Shown piece by piece: positions 34,802 through 44,570 of a DNA stretch of 64,000 bases. This stretch comes from Effrenium voratum (lineage: Eukaryota; Sar; Dinophyceae; Suessiales; Symbiodiniaceae): NCBI GenBank assembly GCA_963377175.1, contig CAUJNA010003805.1, forward strand, positions 555,001 to 619,000. The letters run 5' to 3'. How positions within the stretch are numbered: position 1 is the stretch's first letter; each line of letters starts with the position of its first letter. The notes below the pieces were generated by a model. That model was not told where the DNA came from, made no database searches, and worked only from the letters and a program-made list of their open reading frames with translations. A program made the translations under genes and the position numbers.

Positions 34802-35530
34802 ATGCAGTTGTCGGCTGAGTTTGTGAACAACCTGGTGGCTGTGCTCAATGTTCTTGCATCCCAAGTCGCGACAGCTTTGGACACACTGAACTTTGCCTTG
34901 ATGACGGAGCGTGGTCGTCCGACAGACACGGTGGTGACCCCGAGAGCACCAAGAAACTCCAGACATGGGTTGCGGCCCCGCATCATCACGGAGCTCGCCT
35001 CCTCTGACCGATCTCGTTCCCCCACACGCATTCGGGCTCGACCGGTGGACACGTCATCTACCTGGTACATACCGGCTTTGTCACCGCCTCGAGCCGCGCA
35101 TCGTGATGCTAGTGAACACAATCCTGGTACTCGGCCCGAATCTGTGTTAGATCGACTGCCACCGCCTCGTCCTCGTGCTCCTTTCGCGGCACACGGTGCA
35201 CGAGAACCAGGACAGACGACGCCCACGACACCTGATTCGGATTCTGATGGTTCGATACATCCGCATCCAGGTGCCTCGTCGTTCCGGCCGTCGCCGACAG
35301 TGGTTCATGGTCCTCGGGAACTTCTACAAGAGTTTACCATTGCACTTCGCAATGCATACCGTGAACCTTTCACGGCATGGACACAGGGCGAGCTGGATGA
35401 AATGGTGAGACGGAAGAAAGATAAGGATTCCAGACCCACCTATAAGACCATTGCGCGGTTTCTTCAGAAGCCGATTGAGGAAGTGAAGCAGGCATGGAAG
35501 GTCTATCAACAACTTGAGGCTCGCGGCTAG
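34802..35530 (+). CDS. SANT/Myb-like domain protein
   Basis: The ATG at 34802 follows an acceptor-like TATCGCTTTGCAG (AG 34763-34764). The protein is about 242 aa: a helical N-terminus (about 1-40), a long Arg/Pro/Ser linker, then a C-terminal segment WTQGELDEMVRRKKD ... YKTIARFLQKPIEEVKQAWK. The Trp, acidic helix 1, IA..L and V..AW spacing match SANT/Myb-like helix-turn-helix domains. This suggests binding to DNA or chromatin, perhaps the element's own ends or its target. The domain call rests on motif reading only. Confidence 0.65.
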   Translation: MQLSAEFVNNLVAVLNVLASQVATALDTLNFALMTERGRPTDTVVTPRAPRNSRHGLRPRIITELASSDRSRSPTRIRARPVDTSSTWYIPALSPPRAAHRDASEHNPGTRPESVLDRLPPPRPRAPFAAHGAREPGQTTPTTPDSDSDGSIHPHPGASSFRPSPTVVHGPRELLQEFTIALRNAYREPFTAWTQGELDEMVRRKKDKDSRPTYKTIARFLQKPIEEVKQAWKVYQQLEARG

Positions 35531-35710
35531 GAACAAGCCCGGCAAATGCAGCAGCGACCATTGATGGACCAAATGATAAGCGGCGGCGGTGTGTCCGGTT
35601 TGAGTTGTTGATCACATGATACTTGCTTGCTTGCACGTGACTCAATCTTGCTTGTCGTGTTGCGAAATGTCGTTGACATGCAGTGATGTCTTTCCTGAGT
35701 TGCTCAAATC

Positions 35711-36280
35711 ATGTCAGAACAAGTTGTACAGACGTACATTACCTGGACCCATGGAGCGCAGCCGACGTGGTTACAATTTCATGGACCCGGGGCTCTACTC
35801 GACAGACCCATTCGGCTGACTACGTCGCCTCCGCCCCCGCCAAGTCTGCCACTGCTTCTCCCACCTCCTCCACCACCACCACCACCACCACCGGTGATTC
35901 TACACCCCCAGTTTATGCCCTCGATACGCAGCACCTCGATCTCAGCCCCTCGCGGACAATCCTGCCCTACCTCTTTGAAATCGCAGCGCACACGCCGCTC
36001 GATCTACAGCACTGACCCTTCCCGTGATGAAGTACCACGCAGTCCAGGGCGCTCGTCCAAACGATCTCGGACAGCATCAGCTTCAGCGCCGAGGCGATCT
36101 CGACGGCCCTTTACAGTGTTTTATTCCAAACGTGCTGGCCGTTCATCGCGATCCCCATCGGCAACATGCAAACATTACTGTCACGCCATCCTGCGCCATG
36201 GACGGAAATGTCTTTCCCCTTGTGCACGTAGACGACCAGGTCACTATCATTGCAGGTGTGCGCGACATCAAAGACAGTGA
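35711..36280 (+). CDS. Proline-rich protein with Cys/His tail
   Basis: The 189-aa frame starts at ATG 35711, 28 nt after an acceptor-like GTTGACATGCAG. The middle has a poly-Pro run (about 41-61) and a Ser/Arg-rich basic region. The last 40 residues carry CKHYCHAILRHGRKC followed by LSPC and GHYHCRCARH, a Cys/His spacing typical of a small zinc-binding knuckle. The function is unknown; nucleic-acid binding is plausible. A competing open frame (35683-36015) is Thr/Pro-rich only because of the CCACCA repeat. Confidence 0.6.
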   Translation: MSEQVVQTYITWTHGAQPTWLQFHGPGALLDRPIRLTTSPPPPPSLPLLLPPPPPPPPPPPVILHPQFMPSIRSTSISAPRGQSCPTSLKSQRTRRSIYSTDPSRDEVPRSPGRSSKRSRTASASAPRRSRRPFTVFYSKRAGRSSRSPSATCKHYCHAILRHGRKCLSPCARRRPGHYHCRCARHQRQ

Positions 36281-36439
36281 AAGCCAGGTTTCAGACATTT
36301 CAGACCTCGCTGACCCGTTTCACCTTGTGTTTGAAAAGTTGCCTTGCTCCTCAGTGGATGTGTGCGGTTGGCAATGCATGTGTGTCCTTGCCGCAGATTT
36401 TCGATTTGTTTAGCAGTCGTGCAAGCCCGTATTGCTGCT

Positions 36440-36862
36440 ATGAACCCCCAGTATTTCGAGTACCAGATCGACAGAGGAGTGGAATGGATTCGAATTTACT
36501 CTCCGGGCATTTGGAGGCCCGTTCCGGAGGAAGCGCCAGTTCCGGACCCACTTTACGCTTCCACATTTCGGGAGTGGCGCAGATCATACCACTTCCAAGT
36601 GTACTGGTCTGAAGACAGCACCGGAGGCACCACAATGGATCCTATTGCCACGCCCAGTGCCTATGTGTCCTATCACGTGTGGGAGTACCGAGACTGGCAA
36701 ACGCGAGGGTACCAACGACTTGGACCTCCTGTCCAATCCATCGGACTCGCGATGCTCGCCAACGCAGACATCGAGTCCTCGGTGGGCTCGTCGGTACCTG
36801 ATGGAGCGTGGCGGGAACCGTCACCGCCACCATTCCATGATCCTTGGAATAATTCGGATTGA
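36440..36862 (+). CDS. Small paralogue 1 (RIY/FREW/RDW/GYQR domain)
   Basis: The ATG at 36440 follows an acceptor GTGTCCTTGCCGCAG (AG 36395-36396) and gives about 140 aa. Ordered motifs are EWIRIYSPGIW, FREWRRSYHFQVYW, STGGTT, YHVWEYRDWQTRGYQRLG, then a variable Ser/Pro tail. The same motifs in the same order occur in the next three genes, so the family arose by tandem duplication inside the element. It is rich in Trp, Tyr and Arg and no known domain is recognised. It is probably a small globular beta-rich protein. Confidence 0.7.
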   Translation: MNPQYFEYQIDRGVEWIRIYSPGIWRPVPEEAPVPDPLYASTFREWRRSYHFQVYWSEDSTGGTTMDPIATPSAYVSYHVWEYRDWQTRGYQRLGPPVQSIGLAMLANADIESSVGSSVPDGAWREPSPPPFHDPWNNSD

Positions 36863-37007
36863 CTCTTGAGTTGCATGTTGGATAAAGATGAAGTTGTGCG
36901 TGCTTTGAATGTGAGTTCTCATTGGGTTGTCTTGCTTGGTGCTGTGCATGTTGTCTCCATGTGTCCGCCGCTCTCTGTGATAACTTTGAGCAGCTTGTCG
37001 GGTTGAA

Positions 37008-37451
37008 ATGTTCAATAGTACGGTGCAGGGTGCAGCAGGATGGATCCTACCTCGCTATTTTGACTATGACATCGTCAATGGACCAGCAGGAACGAGTGTG
37101 GAATGGATTCGAATCTATGTGCCGGGTCAGTGGCATCCAGTAGCCCCTGACACCCTGGGACCGGCCCCGGATGACCCGACCGCCTATCGGGAATGGCGCA
37201 AGGTCTACCACTTCGAAGTGTACTGGCCCAGGGAAAGCACTGGCGGCACAACTATAGGCACGGCTCTGCAACCGGTATCCCACGCCACTTTCTACACTTG
37301 GTATTACAGGGACTGGGTCACCAGAGGGTACCAACGCCTGGGTCGTCCACATCCCAGCATAGCGAGGCCAGTTTTCGCTTCGGGTGCGCCGGACCTCATG
37401 TATGCTGGAATGACCTCCTCTTCGGCATCATCCAATTCACATGATAGCTGA
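37008..37451 (+). CDS. Small paralogue 2 (RIY/FREW/RDW/GYQR domain)
   Basis: The 147-aa frame starts at ATG 37008, 15 nt after ACTTTGAGCAG. It is the closest relative of paralogue 1: EWIRIYVPGQW, YREWRKVYHFEVYW, STGGTT, YTWYYRDWVTRGYQRLG occur at nearly the same spacing. The nested LTR element is inserted 140 bp after its stop. Function unknown. Confidence 0.7.
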   Translation: MFNSTVQGAAGWILPRYFDYDIVNGPAGTSVEWIRIYVPGQWHPVAPDTLGPAPDDPTAYREWRKVYHFEVYWPRESTGGTTIGTALQPVSHATFYTWYYRDWVTRGYQRLGRPHPSIARPVFASGAPDLMYAGMTSSSASSNSHDS

Positions 37452-37590
37452 TGCCCGTCCTCGCCTCCCTGGAGAGTCTGACTGTGATGTTGGCGCCGCA
37501 CAGTGCTACAAAAGTGGTCTTTTGCGTTTTGATTGTTGATTTGCTTTCACTCGTTGTTGTCTGCAGCCGTACACCTATCAACTTGACTTT

Positions 37591-37595
37591 CCGTG
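37591..37595. repeat. Target-site duplication CCGTG (left)
   Basis: CCGTG directly precedes the TG start of the left LTR and recurs at 44929-44933 directly after the CA end of the right LTR. This is the 5-bp duplication expected from integrase-mediated insertion. Confidence 0.8.
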
Positions 37596-37944
37596 TGTTA
37601 AAACCCTCTAGGCCCCGTGCCGAAATTGGGTAGCTGTTCTGAGGTCCTTGTTGGTGTTGCTTCCCAAGTTCCATTGATCGCCATTTGGCTCAAGACACAA
37701 TTGAGGTTCAAGATCTGATGTGTGACTGCATACATACGTGATCGGCATTGAGAGCGAAAACACTTCGCTTGCGCTGCATTTGTCAGGACTACTGTTGTAA
37801 CTATCATTCCTTCTCCCTTACAACGTTTACACGGGTTCGGCTATAACGGCATCGTCCGTATACACCTTTCTACGTGGTTGGTATTACAGCTTGAGGGTTC
37901 GGTGCATAGCGTCCCACGGGACGTCACCTTGCCGTCTCTTGACA
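37596..37944 (+). repeat. Left LTR (349 bp)
   Basis: TGTTAAAACCC ... CCGTCTCTTGACA, identical by eye to 44580-44928. It contains GCCATTTGGCTCAAG at 37680-37694, which matches the 3' end of the dinoflagellate spliced leader except for one missing T. Confidence 0.9.
37680..37694 (+). other. Spliced-leader-like motif in left LTR
   Basis: GCCATTTGGCTCAAG compared with GCCATTTTGGCTCAAG of the conserved dinoflagellate spliced leader (known sequence): 15 of 16 bases, one deletion. Relic spliced leaders in genomic DNA are known to mark reverse-transcribed trans-spliced mRNAs. Confidence 0.6.
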
Positions 37945-38042
37945 GGTTATCAGCCGTAACTACAAGCTCTACACTGGACTGGGAGACAGCTGGTTTATTG
38001 CGGGTACAGGGACAATAAAGGAACGATAACCTACACAGTACA

Positions 38043-39947
38043 ATGGCGTCTTCGGCGAGCCCAAGTACTGCAACTTTTGGGAACAGCAGCTCAGAGGGAT
38101 CCAATGGATTGATGGCTCTTCCTGCGGTGATGGATATGGTTGCAGATTCACAGGATGAACCTGGGAGCGGAGGTTCCGCGCTATTCAGCGACATATCTAC
38201 TCCCACAAGATCATGGAAGCAGATCGATGTTCATCAGGAGTCGAAGAAAAGAGAATCCCCACCGAGAAGATCATCATCTTCGCCTGCGACACCACGGACG
38301 TCGCAGAAGGGCGTGAGATCGACGTCGAAGGGTGGGAGGTCAAAATCACCCACCAGTGCAGATTTTCGCGCCGTGATCAAAGAGAAGAATAAGATGGAGA
38401 TGGAGATCGGGGAATATCAAAAGACACTTGATGAAATGTCGGCAGCAATGGCGAATCTTAACCAAGAGGACTATGGAAGCACCATCCGGATCCAGGAGCT
38501 GGAGGCCGCTGAGAACCAAGATCGGCGCAAGTGGGTAAGCTGGATGAAGGAGATCGAGAAGAAGGCCGAGAGGGACGTCATGATCGAATTCTTCCAGAAT
38601 AAATACTGCACGATTCATGAAATCGAGAGGGAACTGGAGAAGTACCCCGAGGATTTCGTGGTTGGGGAAGAGCCGACATGGTGGGTGATGGGCTCATCGA
38701 AGACGGAGCCGCCACGGAAGACGGAGCGACAGCAGAAGTCGGCATCAAGCTCCGGGCAAAGGAGTCAAACCGCTGGTGGGTCAGTCCCCCAGCCGGGAGC
38801 TCCAAGTGGGGGGTCGCAAGCCAGCGATGCTGTCAAGATCGACAACGAGATCATCGACTCCATTTTCCGAATGAACTCTGGCGGTGACGACGACAGATGG
38901 GTAATTATCAACCCAACTGCTGGACACGATACCTACACTTCATTCGAAGGGGGTACCACTTTGGGCGGCGCGACTGTCAATGTGAAATTCAACATAGACA
39001 ACAATACGGGGTACCCAATCATACAAACTGTATTTGGGCCGTGTCTTGCAGAAGGCAAGAACGCAACATATTGGGAGTGTATGCTGAGATGCCTGACCTC
39101 TTCGCTATTGCACTTCGAGGAGAAGACCAGCGCGGAGAAGATCATTCTTTCCTATGTTGGGAAGGGAAATGCGGCATGGCTACAGCTGTATGCTTTCTTG
39201 TGTGCCCAAACAGGATGCTTGATTACTGGACGCCTTCCGGGCGCCAAAGCCATCAACGCGTTGATTCAGGCGGAGAAGAACCCGGACAACGCACCTGGAC
39301 AGTTGAACCGGATTATCAATAGGCAGAAGAGGAGCCCCATTGGCGAGGCGACGATTCGCGACATGATGATCCACAAGAAGAGCTTCTTGGTCCTGGATTG
39401 GCCCCTGAGGGCCGTCAACTCGAAAGGGAGCACGAAGACCTTCCAGATGATGGTCAACGAACAGGGATGGACAAACATCGAGGAGAGATCATACTATGGG
39501 TCGAGTGAGCAAGTCTCCTCACCCAACGACACGTTGAATATCATCTCCCGATTGCAGAAGCTGGATAAGCTCATCGCTGAACGGCGGAGGCGAGACATGG
39601 ATGACTCGCCAATGTCGGTGCACATCTGGATGTCGCTATATGATTGGGTATGCATGAGAGGATGCGGATGGCAGGTGACCGCCAACCCCATCATCGACTC
39701 CCTACAGAAGGCGATATCTGACCTCGTCAACACATGCAAGGGCCTGGTCGTGGTGTGCGTGAATCGCGATGTTGCTTTCCATGGTGGAAGAGGGGACTTG
39801 GGGACGATCGCCAACAAGGTTAGCGAGATCTGCAAGGCGGCAGGCGCGCTGGTGACCGAGAACGATCGCCTGTGGCGCGTGGTCCATGCGCTCACAGGAA
39901 AGAACTACAGATCCCTGGGAGCTCGAACTTGCAACATTTCCTCCTGA
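38043..39947 (+). CDS. ORF1 of nested element (634 aa, Gag position)
   Basis: The ATG at 38043 has a good context (ACAATGG) and lies 98 bp after the LTR. The N-terminal 100 residues are Ser/Pro/Thr/Lys-rich and disordered. Residues about 110-190 form a likely coiled coil (KEKNKMEMEIGEYQKTLDEM ... MKEIEKKAERDVMIEFF). After a Ser/Gly linker, a globular region (about 275-634) includes KNATYWECMLRCLTSSLLHF and GLVVVCVNRDVAFHGGRG. No Gag zinc knuckle and no known enzyme motif is seen. The position and coiled coil suggest a Gag-like structural role, but the C-terminal half could be an unrecognised enzyme. It ends in TGA, overlapping the next frame by 124 nt. Confidence 0.8.
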   Translation: MASSASPSTATFGNSSSEGSNGLMALPAVMDMVADSQDEPGSGGSALFSDISTPTRSWKQIDVHQESKKRESPPRRSSSSPATPRTSQKGVRSTSKGGRSKSPTSADFRAVIKEKNKMEMEIGEYQKTLDEMSAAMANLNQEDYGSTIRIQELEAAENQDRRKWVSWMKEIEKKAERDVMIEFFQNKYCTIHEIERELEKYPEDFVVGEEPTWWVMGSSKTEPPRKTERQQKSASSSGQRSQTAGGSVPQPGAPSGGSQASDAVKIDNEIIDSIFRMNSGGDDDRWVIINPTAGHDTYTSFEGGTTLGGATVNVKFNIDNNTGYPIIQTVFGPCLAEGKNATYWECMLRCLTSSLLHFEEKTSAEKIILSYVGKGNAAWLQLYAFLCAQTGCLITGRLPGAKAINALIQAEKNPDNAPGQLNRIINRQKRSPIGEATIRDMMIHKKSFLVLDWPLRAVNSKGSTKTFQMMVNEQGWTNIEERSYYGSSEQVSSPNDTLNIISRLQKLDKLIAERRRRDMDDSPMSVHIWMSLYDWVCMRGCGWQVTANPIIDSLQKAISDLVNTCKGLVVVCVNRDVAFHGGRGDLGTIANKVSEICKAAGALVTENDRLWRVVHALTGKNYRSLGARTCNISS

Positions 39948-42900
39948 AGCGACTGCTGATTGAGAAATCCATCGATGCGGTCGCACCAAGCAACGCGTTT
40001 GTGTGTGAGCTGGAGGGGACGTGCATAAACGAGCCCGACCTTCGATTCAACATCCCGAAGAACATGGAGGAATCGAAGGTGAAATTCGAGTACAAGCCGA
40101 CCTTCACTGCACAGTCGAAGAGGAAACAAGAGCAGCAAGATGAAGGACACGGCGAGCAGGACGCTTTTGGGAAAGCCGATGTCGGTGATCCACGTCTTCG
40201 ATGGTATACGGTCACGGAGCTCAGCAAGTTTATCTGCGAACTTTGCGCTAAAGAGATGCAGATGAGCAAGTCGAAGGTGCTCGGACCGAATTCGAAGTAC
40301 AATCCCTCTTCTTGCGTGAACTGTTGCGCGAACTGGAACGCGGACACGAACGGTATTGCAATGTCTATCGAGGGGAAGAAAATGTACACGCGCCTCTTCG
40401 CGGAATGCGTGGTGGCAATCCCCGACCTTCAAAACCTCATGGTGGACGTCAACAATATCCAGGCCATGATCACGATCATACGGGAGCTCGTGTATTCAAG
40501 GCTGAAGAAGGAGCTTTCTCACGTGGGATTCGTGAGCATGACTGTGGATCAAGCAGCGCAGTTCTACAACAACGGTCACGGGAAGCAATTGTGCGCATCC
40601 CGGGATGTGATCGTGTGCAAGAATTCCGAGGGAGTCGAGGAGAGGATGTCCATCTTCTTGATAGGCAAGGATCTTGGCAATGTGGCATATTCGTCCTGGA
40701 TCAAGAGTGTGCTCGACCAAGGAACGATGTATGAACTCCTGGGACAAACCACGAACGAGGAATCCTTGGGAGACGTCGTCGAGATGGTGTTGGGATTCTT
40801 TGAGGTGATGTCGTACTTCCAGCACGAACTGCCACTGTGGAAGGATGCATGGAAGATCAAGAGGGAGTTCGAGCAGTCAATAGTGCGACACCTCGCTGGG
40901 AACGTGACCCACACGACGGGCCAGAACAGAAAGCGGAACAGACCGTCCGCACAGCTCGGCGTGCCCACGAAGGAGGTGCTTGACATCATGAACAAGGTCA
41001 AGCCCAGACATCCACGATCCCTGATCACCGAGCCCTCTGCACAAGGTTCCAAGAGAAAGGCCACGGAGGGCGAAGATGAGGGTCTTGGTCAAGCACCAGA
41101 CCCGAGTCGAAGTTCTCAAACCAATGCCGAGAAGGAAGACAAGAAGCAGCGAGTGATCGACGGGCGGAGAGCGGCACTAGGATTCCTGGAGTCAATGGAG
41201 AAGTGCATGGGAGATATGGGGATCTGTAAGAAGTGCGCGAACCTGGCCCACGACGGCGACTGCAAGGACATTGAGGAGGCTGCTGGAAATGAGAAGGCGA
41301 TGAAGGTGCTCCGTGAGCTACTCAGCAGTGACCCTGTTTCATCTGATGAAGACATGGGGGATACGGAGGAACCGTCCTCATCAACGTCCAAGGAAAGAAA
41401 GAAAGGGGGACAAGCAGGGAAAGAAACAATTGAGATGTACAGCTACACTATTAATTTGGTGGAGATGGCTGACACGGCTGAGGGAGGAGAGCTACAATGT
41501 GGTGGCGTCGACCTCACCTACAACCCGTGCGGGGACAACAGGACATTCAAGAAGACGCTTGAGATGGGATGCGACACCATCCCGTGCTACATCCCGAAGT
41601 ATGGCGATGTGAGTGATGTGCACTTGCCATGGGCGTATGCGTCCATCGTTGACCCCAAATACTTTCCCAAAGGTGCAATCCTTGAGCAAGTGGACGTGAT
41701 GCAACTTGGCAAGAGTGTCAACTTCTGCATTGCTCCTTTCGACGGTGCTCCACTATGCAGGATTGGTGATGATCGCTCGGTATTTACTACAAGGGACCAA
41801 GCAAACCAGCTATCTCACGACCTATGCAGAGTCCTTCGACACAAGATCGGCAATTGCCGAGGAAGTGCTTTCAGGTGCGACGAGGGTGGATGGGTCGACA
41901 TTGATGCTGTCATTGACGACCGGAACAACGACATATTCCCACCATACACCACGAGAGCGAAACGATACATGGGCATCATGGAGGTGATCAAGTGGCAGGA
42001 ATCCGGAAGCAGAAAATCGAGATTCCAGGTTTTGGCAGCAAGGTTTCCGAGCATCATGAACCCGAACGACACGAGGGCAGCCAGGGAGGAAATGACCGAA
42101 GCTGGCGTGGATCGGGACGACATCGACAGGATGTTCAACAGATGCGATGGATGGTACAGACCTTGGTGCATCCGAGTCACAACCGGTCACAGTGATTTTG
42201 GATTCATGAGCTCATCCGCACTGGCGAATAGGTATTCCGCAAGAATGGGTGATTCTCTCGGAGGAGCATTCCATGTGACGTATGTGGAAAACCTGCCAAG
42301 CATCGTACGCTGTGGGTTAGTCCCCGGCGGAATCGATGGCGGCAACAGGCTAGCACTGCACTTCGGGGCGTTTGCTCCATGGGATGAGATGAACGTGGCG
42401 ACGAAGACAACGCTACGGAACGTGAGGAGAGGGGATCCGATTGCGATCATCTATATTCCCAGTGCAACCCTCGCGCGGTATGGGGCTGGAGTCGCGGCTA
42501 ATGGGACTTTCATGGTCTTTGACGTGATCCCGTTCTATGAGGTCAAGTCCATTTGGATTGGCAAAAGCAACGGAGGGAAGCGCCTGGAGTACGCTGACAT
42601 CAAGAGGGCGTACTCGAAGTGTGTGGAGAACGAGATCTGCCCTGGCTTTGTCAACTCTTCCCAAGAGTCGGCTGCGATGTTCCTCCAGAACGTCGCAAAG
42701 ATCAGCGAGAGGATGCCGGAGACTGAGACGGGTGCCGATAATCTGCACTACATCGTTGACATGGTTAATCGTGCCTGCGAACTCTATCGAATCAACAAGA
42801 TGGAAGAGTTCAATGCACAGGTCAACGAGGTCCGGGACGAAATCAGCAAAGTCGTCATCCTGAATGACGAGACATGGGAAGGACTGAGGTGCCGGATATG

Positions 42901-43954
42901 TCCATCATGTGCAACCGCGATCCCCACCTGCTTCTGCTTATGCCTGGAGTGCGAGGCACAACTGATCTCCATCGGAAGATACTACATTCACATCAAATCC
43001 GATGACGAGGAGGACAACCAAAACCCCAACGTCTCTGGAGATGCCAGGCGTGCACAGGAAGAAGCTAACCACGATGCGGCAGCACAGGAGGATGAAGACG
43101 AAGCGGAGGAAGTTCCGGGAGAAGATGACGACATGGACACGCAAGGATATACATCCGGCTATGCGTCAGAAGAAGAAGACAGCGGTTGGCATTACCGCGA
43201 CACCGATCTGGCGTCACGGGACATTATAAGTTCCCAACGGATGGCGATCTGCCTTGACGAGCCGCGTGAGGCTCAGTACATGGCAGGATTTATCGCACTC
43301 CAGCTGTCCAAGATGTGGGGGATGTTTGAAGGTGGTGAGGAGAGAACGATGAATGCCGGACTCGAAGGGAGGCCGGGCTGCCCTTATCACAATGACTTCA
43401 AGAGGTACCCCAACATCACCGAGCATGATCAGGAAGGTATACTTTTGCCATCAACAATAACGAAGATTTCTCAATCGGAGAATGTTCGGACAAGAGCCTT
43501 CCGATCGGTTGAGGAGCGTGACGAATATATTCGTATGATGGTGTGCAAATGCGAGGGACTTTACACATTCTACAAGCTGTGGATTGCAGCGAGAATCCTC
43601 GATGTCACCAAGGAAGAAATGAAGCTCCTGGTCAAGGACCGAGTGCACCCGGTGGGTGATATTATTTTCAGATGTTTTGCACTAGCTTTCAACTGTAAGT
43701 ATATATCATTCGTGAGGGATGGCCTAAACCTTGGCAAGAATGGTTACACGGTCAACGTGAGCGCCATCATCTCGGCCATCGACCCGAACAAATGCGACAC
43801 ACCCCTGCTGGATTGGTGCCTTCGGAAAGGGCACTGGTTGCCAGAGGACTACAACAAGAAGTGTGTCCGGGCACGAGAAGCCCAGAAGAACTTGGACGAG
43901 GAGTTCCGCCGACGTACCCATAGGCTGTCCATTGGGGACAGGTATGCTTCGTGA
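39824..43954 (+). CDS. ORF2 of nested element with Tpt1/KptA RNA 2'-phosphotransferase-like domain
   Basis: This frame is open from just after a TAG at 39821 and lies in the -1 register to ORF1. It has no ATG before about 40064, so frameshifting or splicing from ORF1 is likely. Counting from 39872 it is 1,360 residues. CxxC pairs lie at 122/125 and 148/151, Cys 452/455/464 in a second cluster, and eight Cys at 1007-1027 in a third. The segment about 640-890 matches the Tpt1/KptA order: LSHDLCRVLRHK, GGWVDIDAV, RFQVLAARF, IRVTTGHS (767-774), FHVTYVENLPSIVRCGLVPG (from 800), RLALHF (826-831), then MVFDV. Tpt1 removes a splice-junction 2'-phosphate from tRNA using NAD+. An acidic linker follows (about 1043-1095), then an unrecognised 250-residue C-terminus. 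No RT or integrase motif was found. Confidence 0.8.
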   Translation, partial: RDLQGGRRAGDRERSPVARGPCAHRKELQIPGSSNLQHFLLKRLLIEKSIDAVAPSNAFVCELEGTCINEPDLRFNIPKNMEESKVKFEYKPTFTAQSKRKQEQQDEGHGEQDAFGKADVGDPRLRWYTVTELSKFICELCAKEMQMSKSKVLGPNSKYNPSSCVNCCANWNADTNGIAMSIEGKKMYTRLFAECVVAIPDLQNLMVDVNNIQAMITIIRELVYSRLKKELSHVGFVSMTVDQAAQFYNNGHGKQLCASRDVIVCKNSEGVEERMSIFLIGKDLGNVAYSSWIKSVLDQGTMYELLGQTTNEESLGDVVEMVLGFFEVMSYFQHELPLWKDAWKIKREFEQSIVRHLAGNVTHTTGQNRKRNRPSAQLGVPTKEVLDIMNKVKPRHPRSLITEPSAQGSKRKATEGEDEGLGQAPDPSRSSQTNAEKEDKKQRVIDGRRAALGFLESMEKCMGDMGICKKCANLAHDGDCKDIEEAAGNEKAMKVLRELLSSDPVSSDEDMGDTEEPSSSTSKERKKGGQAGKETIEMYSYTINLVEMADTAEGGELQCGGVDLTYNPCGDNRTFKKTLEMGCDTIPCYIPKYGDVSDVHLPWAYASIVDPKYFPKGAILEQVDVMQLGKSVNFCIAPFDGAPLCRIGDDRSVFTTRDQANQLSHDLCRVLRHKIGNCRGSAFRCDEGGWVDIDAVIDDRNNDIFPPYTTRAKRYMGIMEVIKWQESGSRKSRFQVLAARFPSIMNPNDTRAAREEMTEAGVDRDDIDRMFNRCDGWYRPWCIRVTTGHSDFGFMSSSALANRYSARMGDSLGGAFHVTYVENLPSIVRCGLVPGGIDGGNRLALHFGAFAPWDEMNVATKTTLRNVRRGDPIAIIYIPSATLARYGAGVAANGTFMVFDVIPFYEVKSIWIGKSNGGKRLEYADIKRAYSKCVENEICPGFVNSSQESAAMFLQNVAKISERMPETETGADNLHYIVDMVNRACELYRINKMEEFNAQVNEVRDEISKVVILNDETWEGLRCRICPSCATAIPTCFCLCLECEAQLISIGRYYIHIKSDDEEDNQNPNVSGDARRAQEEANHDAAAQEDEDEAEEVPGEDDDMDTQGYTSGYASEEEDSGWHYRDTDLASRDIISSQRMAICLDEPREAQYMAGFIALQLSKMWGMFEGGEERTMNAGLEGRPGCPYHNDFKRYPNITEHDQEGILLPSTITKISQSENVRTRAFRSVEERDEYIRMMVCKCEGLYTFYKLWIAARILDVTKEEMKLLVKDRVHPVGDIIFRCFALAFNCKYISFVRDGLNLGKNGYTVNVSAIISAIDPNKCDTPLLDWCLRKGHWLPEDYNKKCVRAREAQKNLDEEFRRRTHRLSIGDRYAS

Positions 43955-44570
43955 AGATGCTGATTGCGGTACGATGTGGGTCAGTCCCCATCTGTTACTT
44001 GCGTCACATCGACACTGTTTCGGTGGAACGACTTATGTCATGATTTATATTCATGTGTCCAAGATGATTGGGTGTGTACATGGTTACATATTCCGATGAC
44101 TATGACGCTCTGGATATTCATGGATGGAACTATTACCTTATAGATGATATCTTTTCATTATTTATGCATTGTCCATGGTATCTGGAATGGCTATGATTTG
44201 CATTGATTACTCACCGATGTTTCTTTGCCGGAAATATGCAGACCGATTGCGAGCAGGCGCCTCTGGTGGACTTTTTCGGCCAACCCATTTATGGATGACA
44301 GCTGCGCGATGCGCAAATGCGGCAGCTGGATTGTTCATTGGTGGTCAAATGACGTGACGATTGTGTATTATATACACCTGCATATGGATGCGTGCTTCGA
44401 TTGGAGGATGAATGTTTCACTTTTCGTACAATCGAACCCGGCATGTTTCACAGCGAATGAACGGTGTAGTGATAGCAAGTAAAAGAATGCACGACACGAT
44501 TTCGTAGTTGAAGCCGTGGCCAGTGGAACGTTTTGTGGTGTTTGGACCGCATGATGAACAATGCGACCCA
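43955..44570. other. 3' untranslated segment of nested element
   Basis: AT-richer than the coding part, with stops in all frames at short intervals. No conserved feature was seen apart from the polypurine tract at its end. Confidence 0.5.

Noticed and set aside
35683..36015. Thr/Pro-rich frame overlapping the Cys/His-tailed gene
   Set aside because: Its composition comes from a CCACCA run; the other frame has the conserved-looking Cys/His tail and a proper ATG.
37690..37750. CTGATGTG ... GCGAAAAC in the LTR as a possible ribozyme
   Set aside because: The core reads CTGATGT rather than CTGANGA, and stems cannot be formed.
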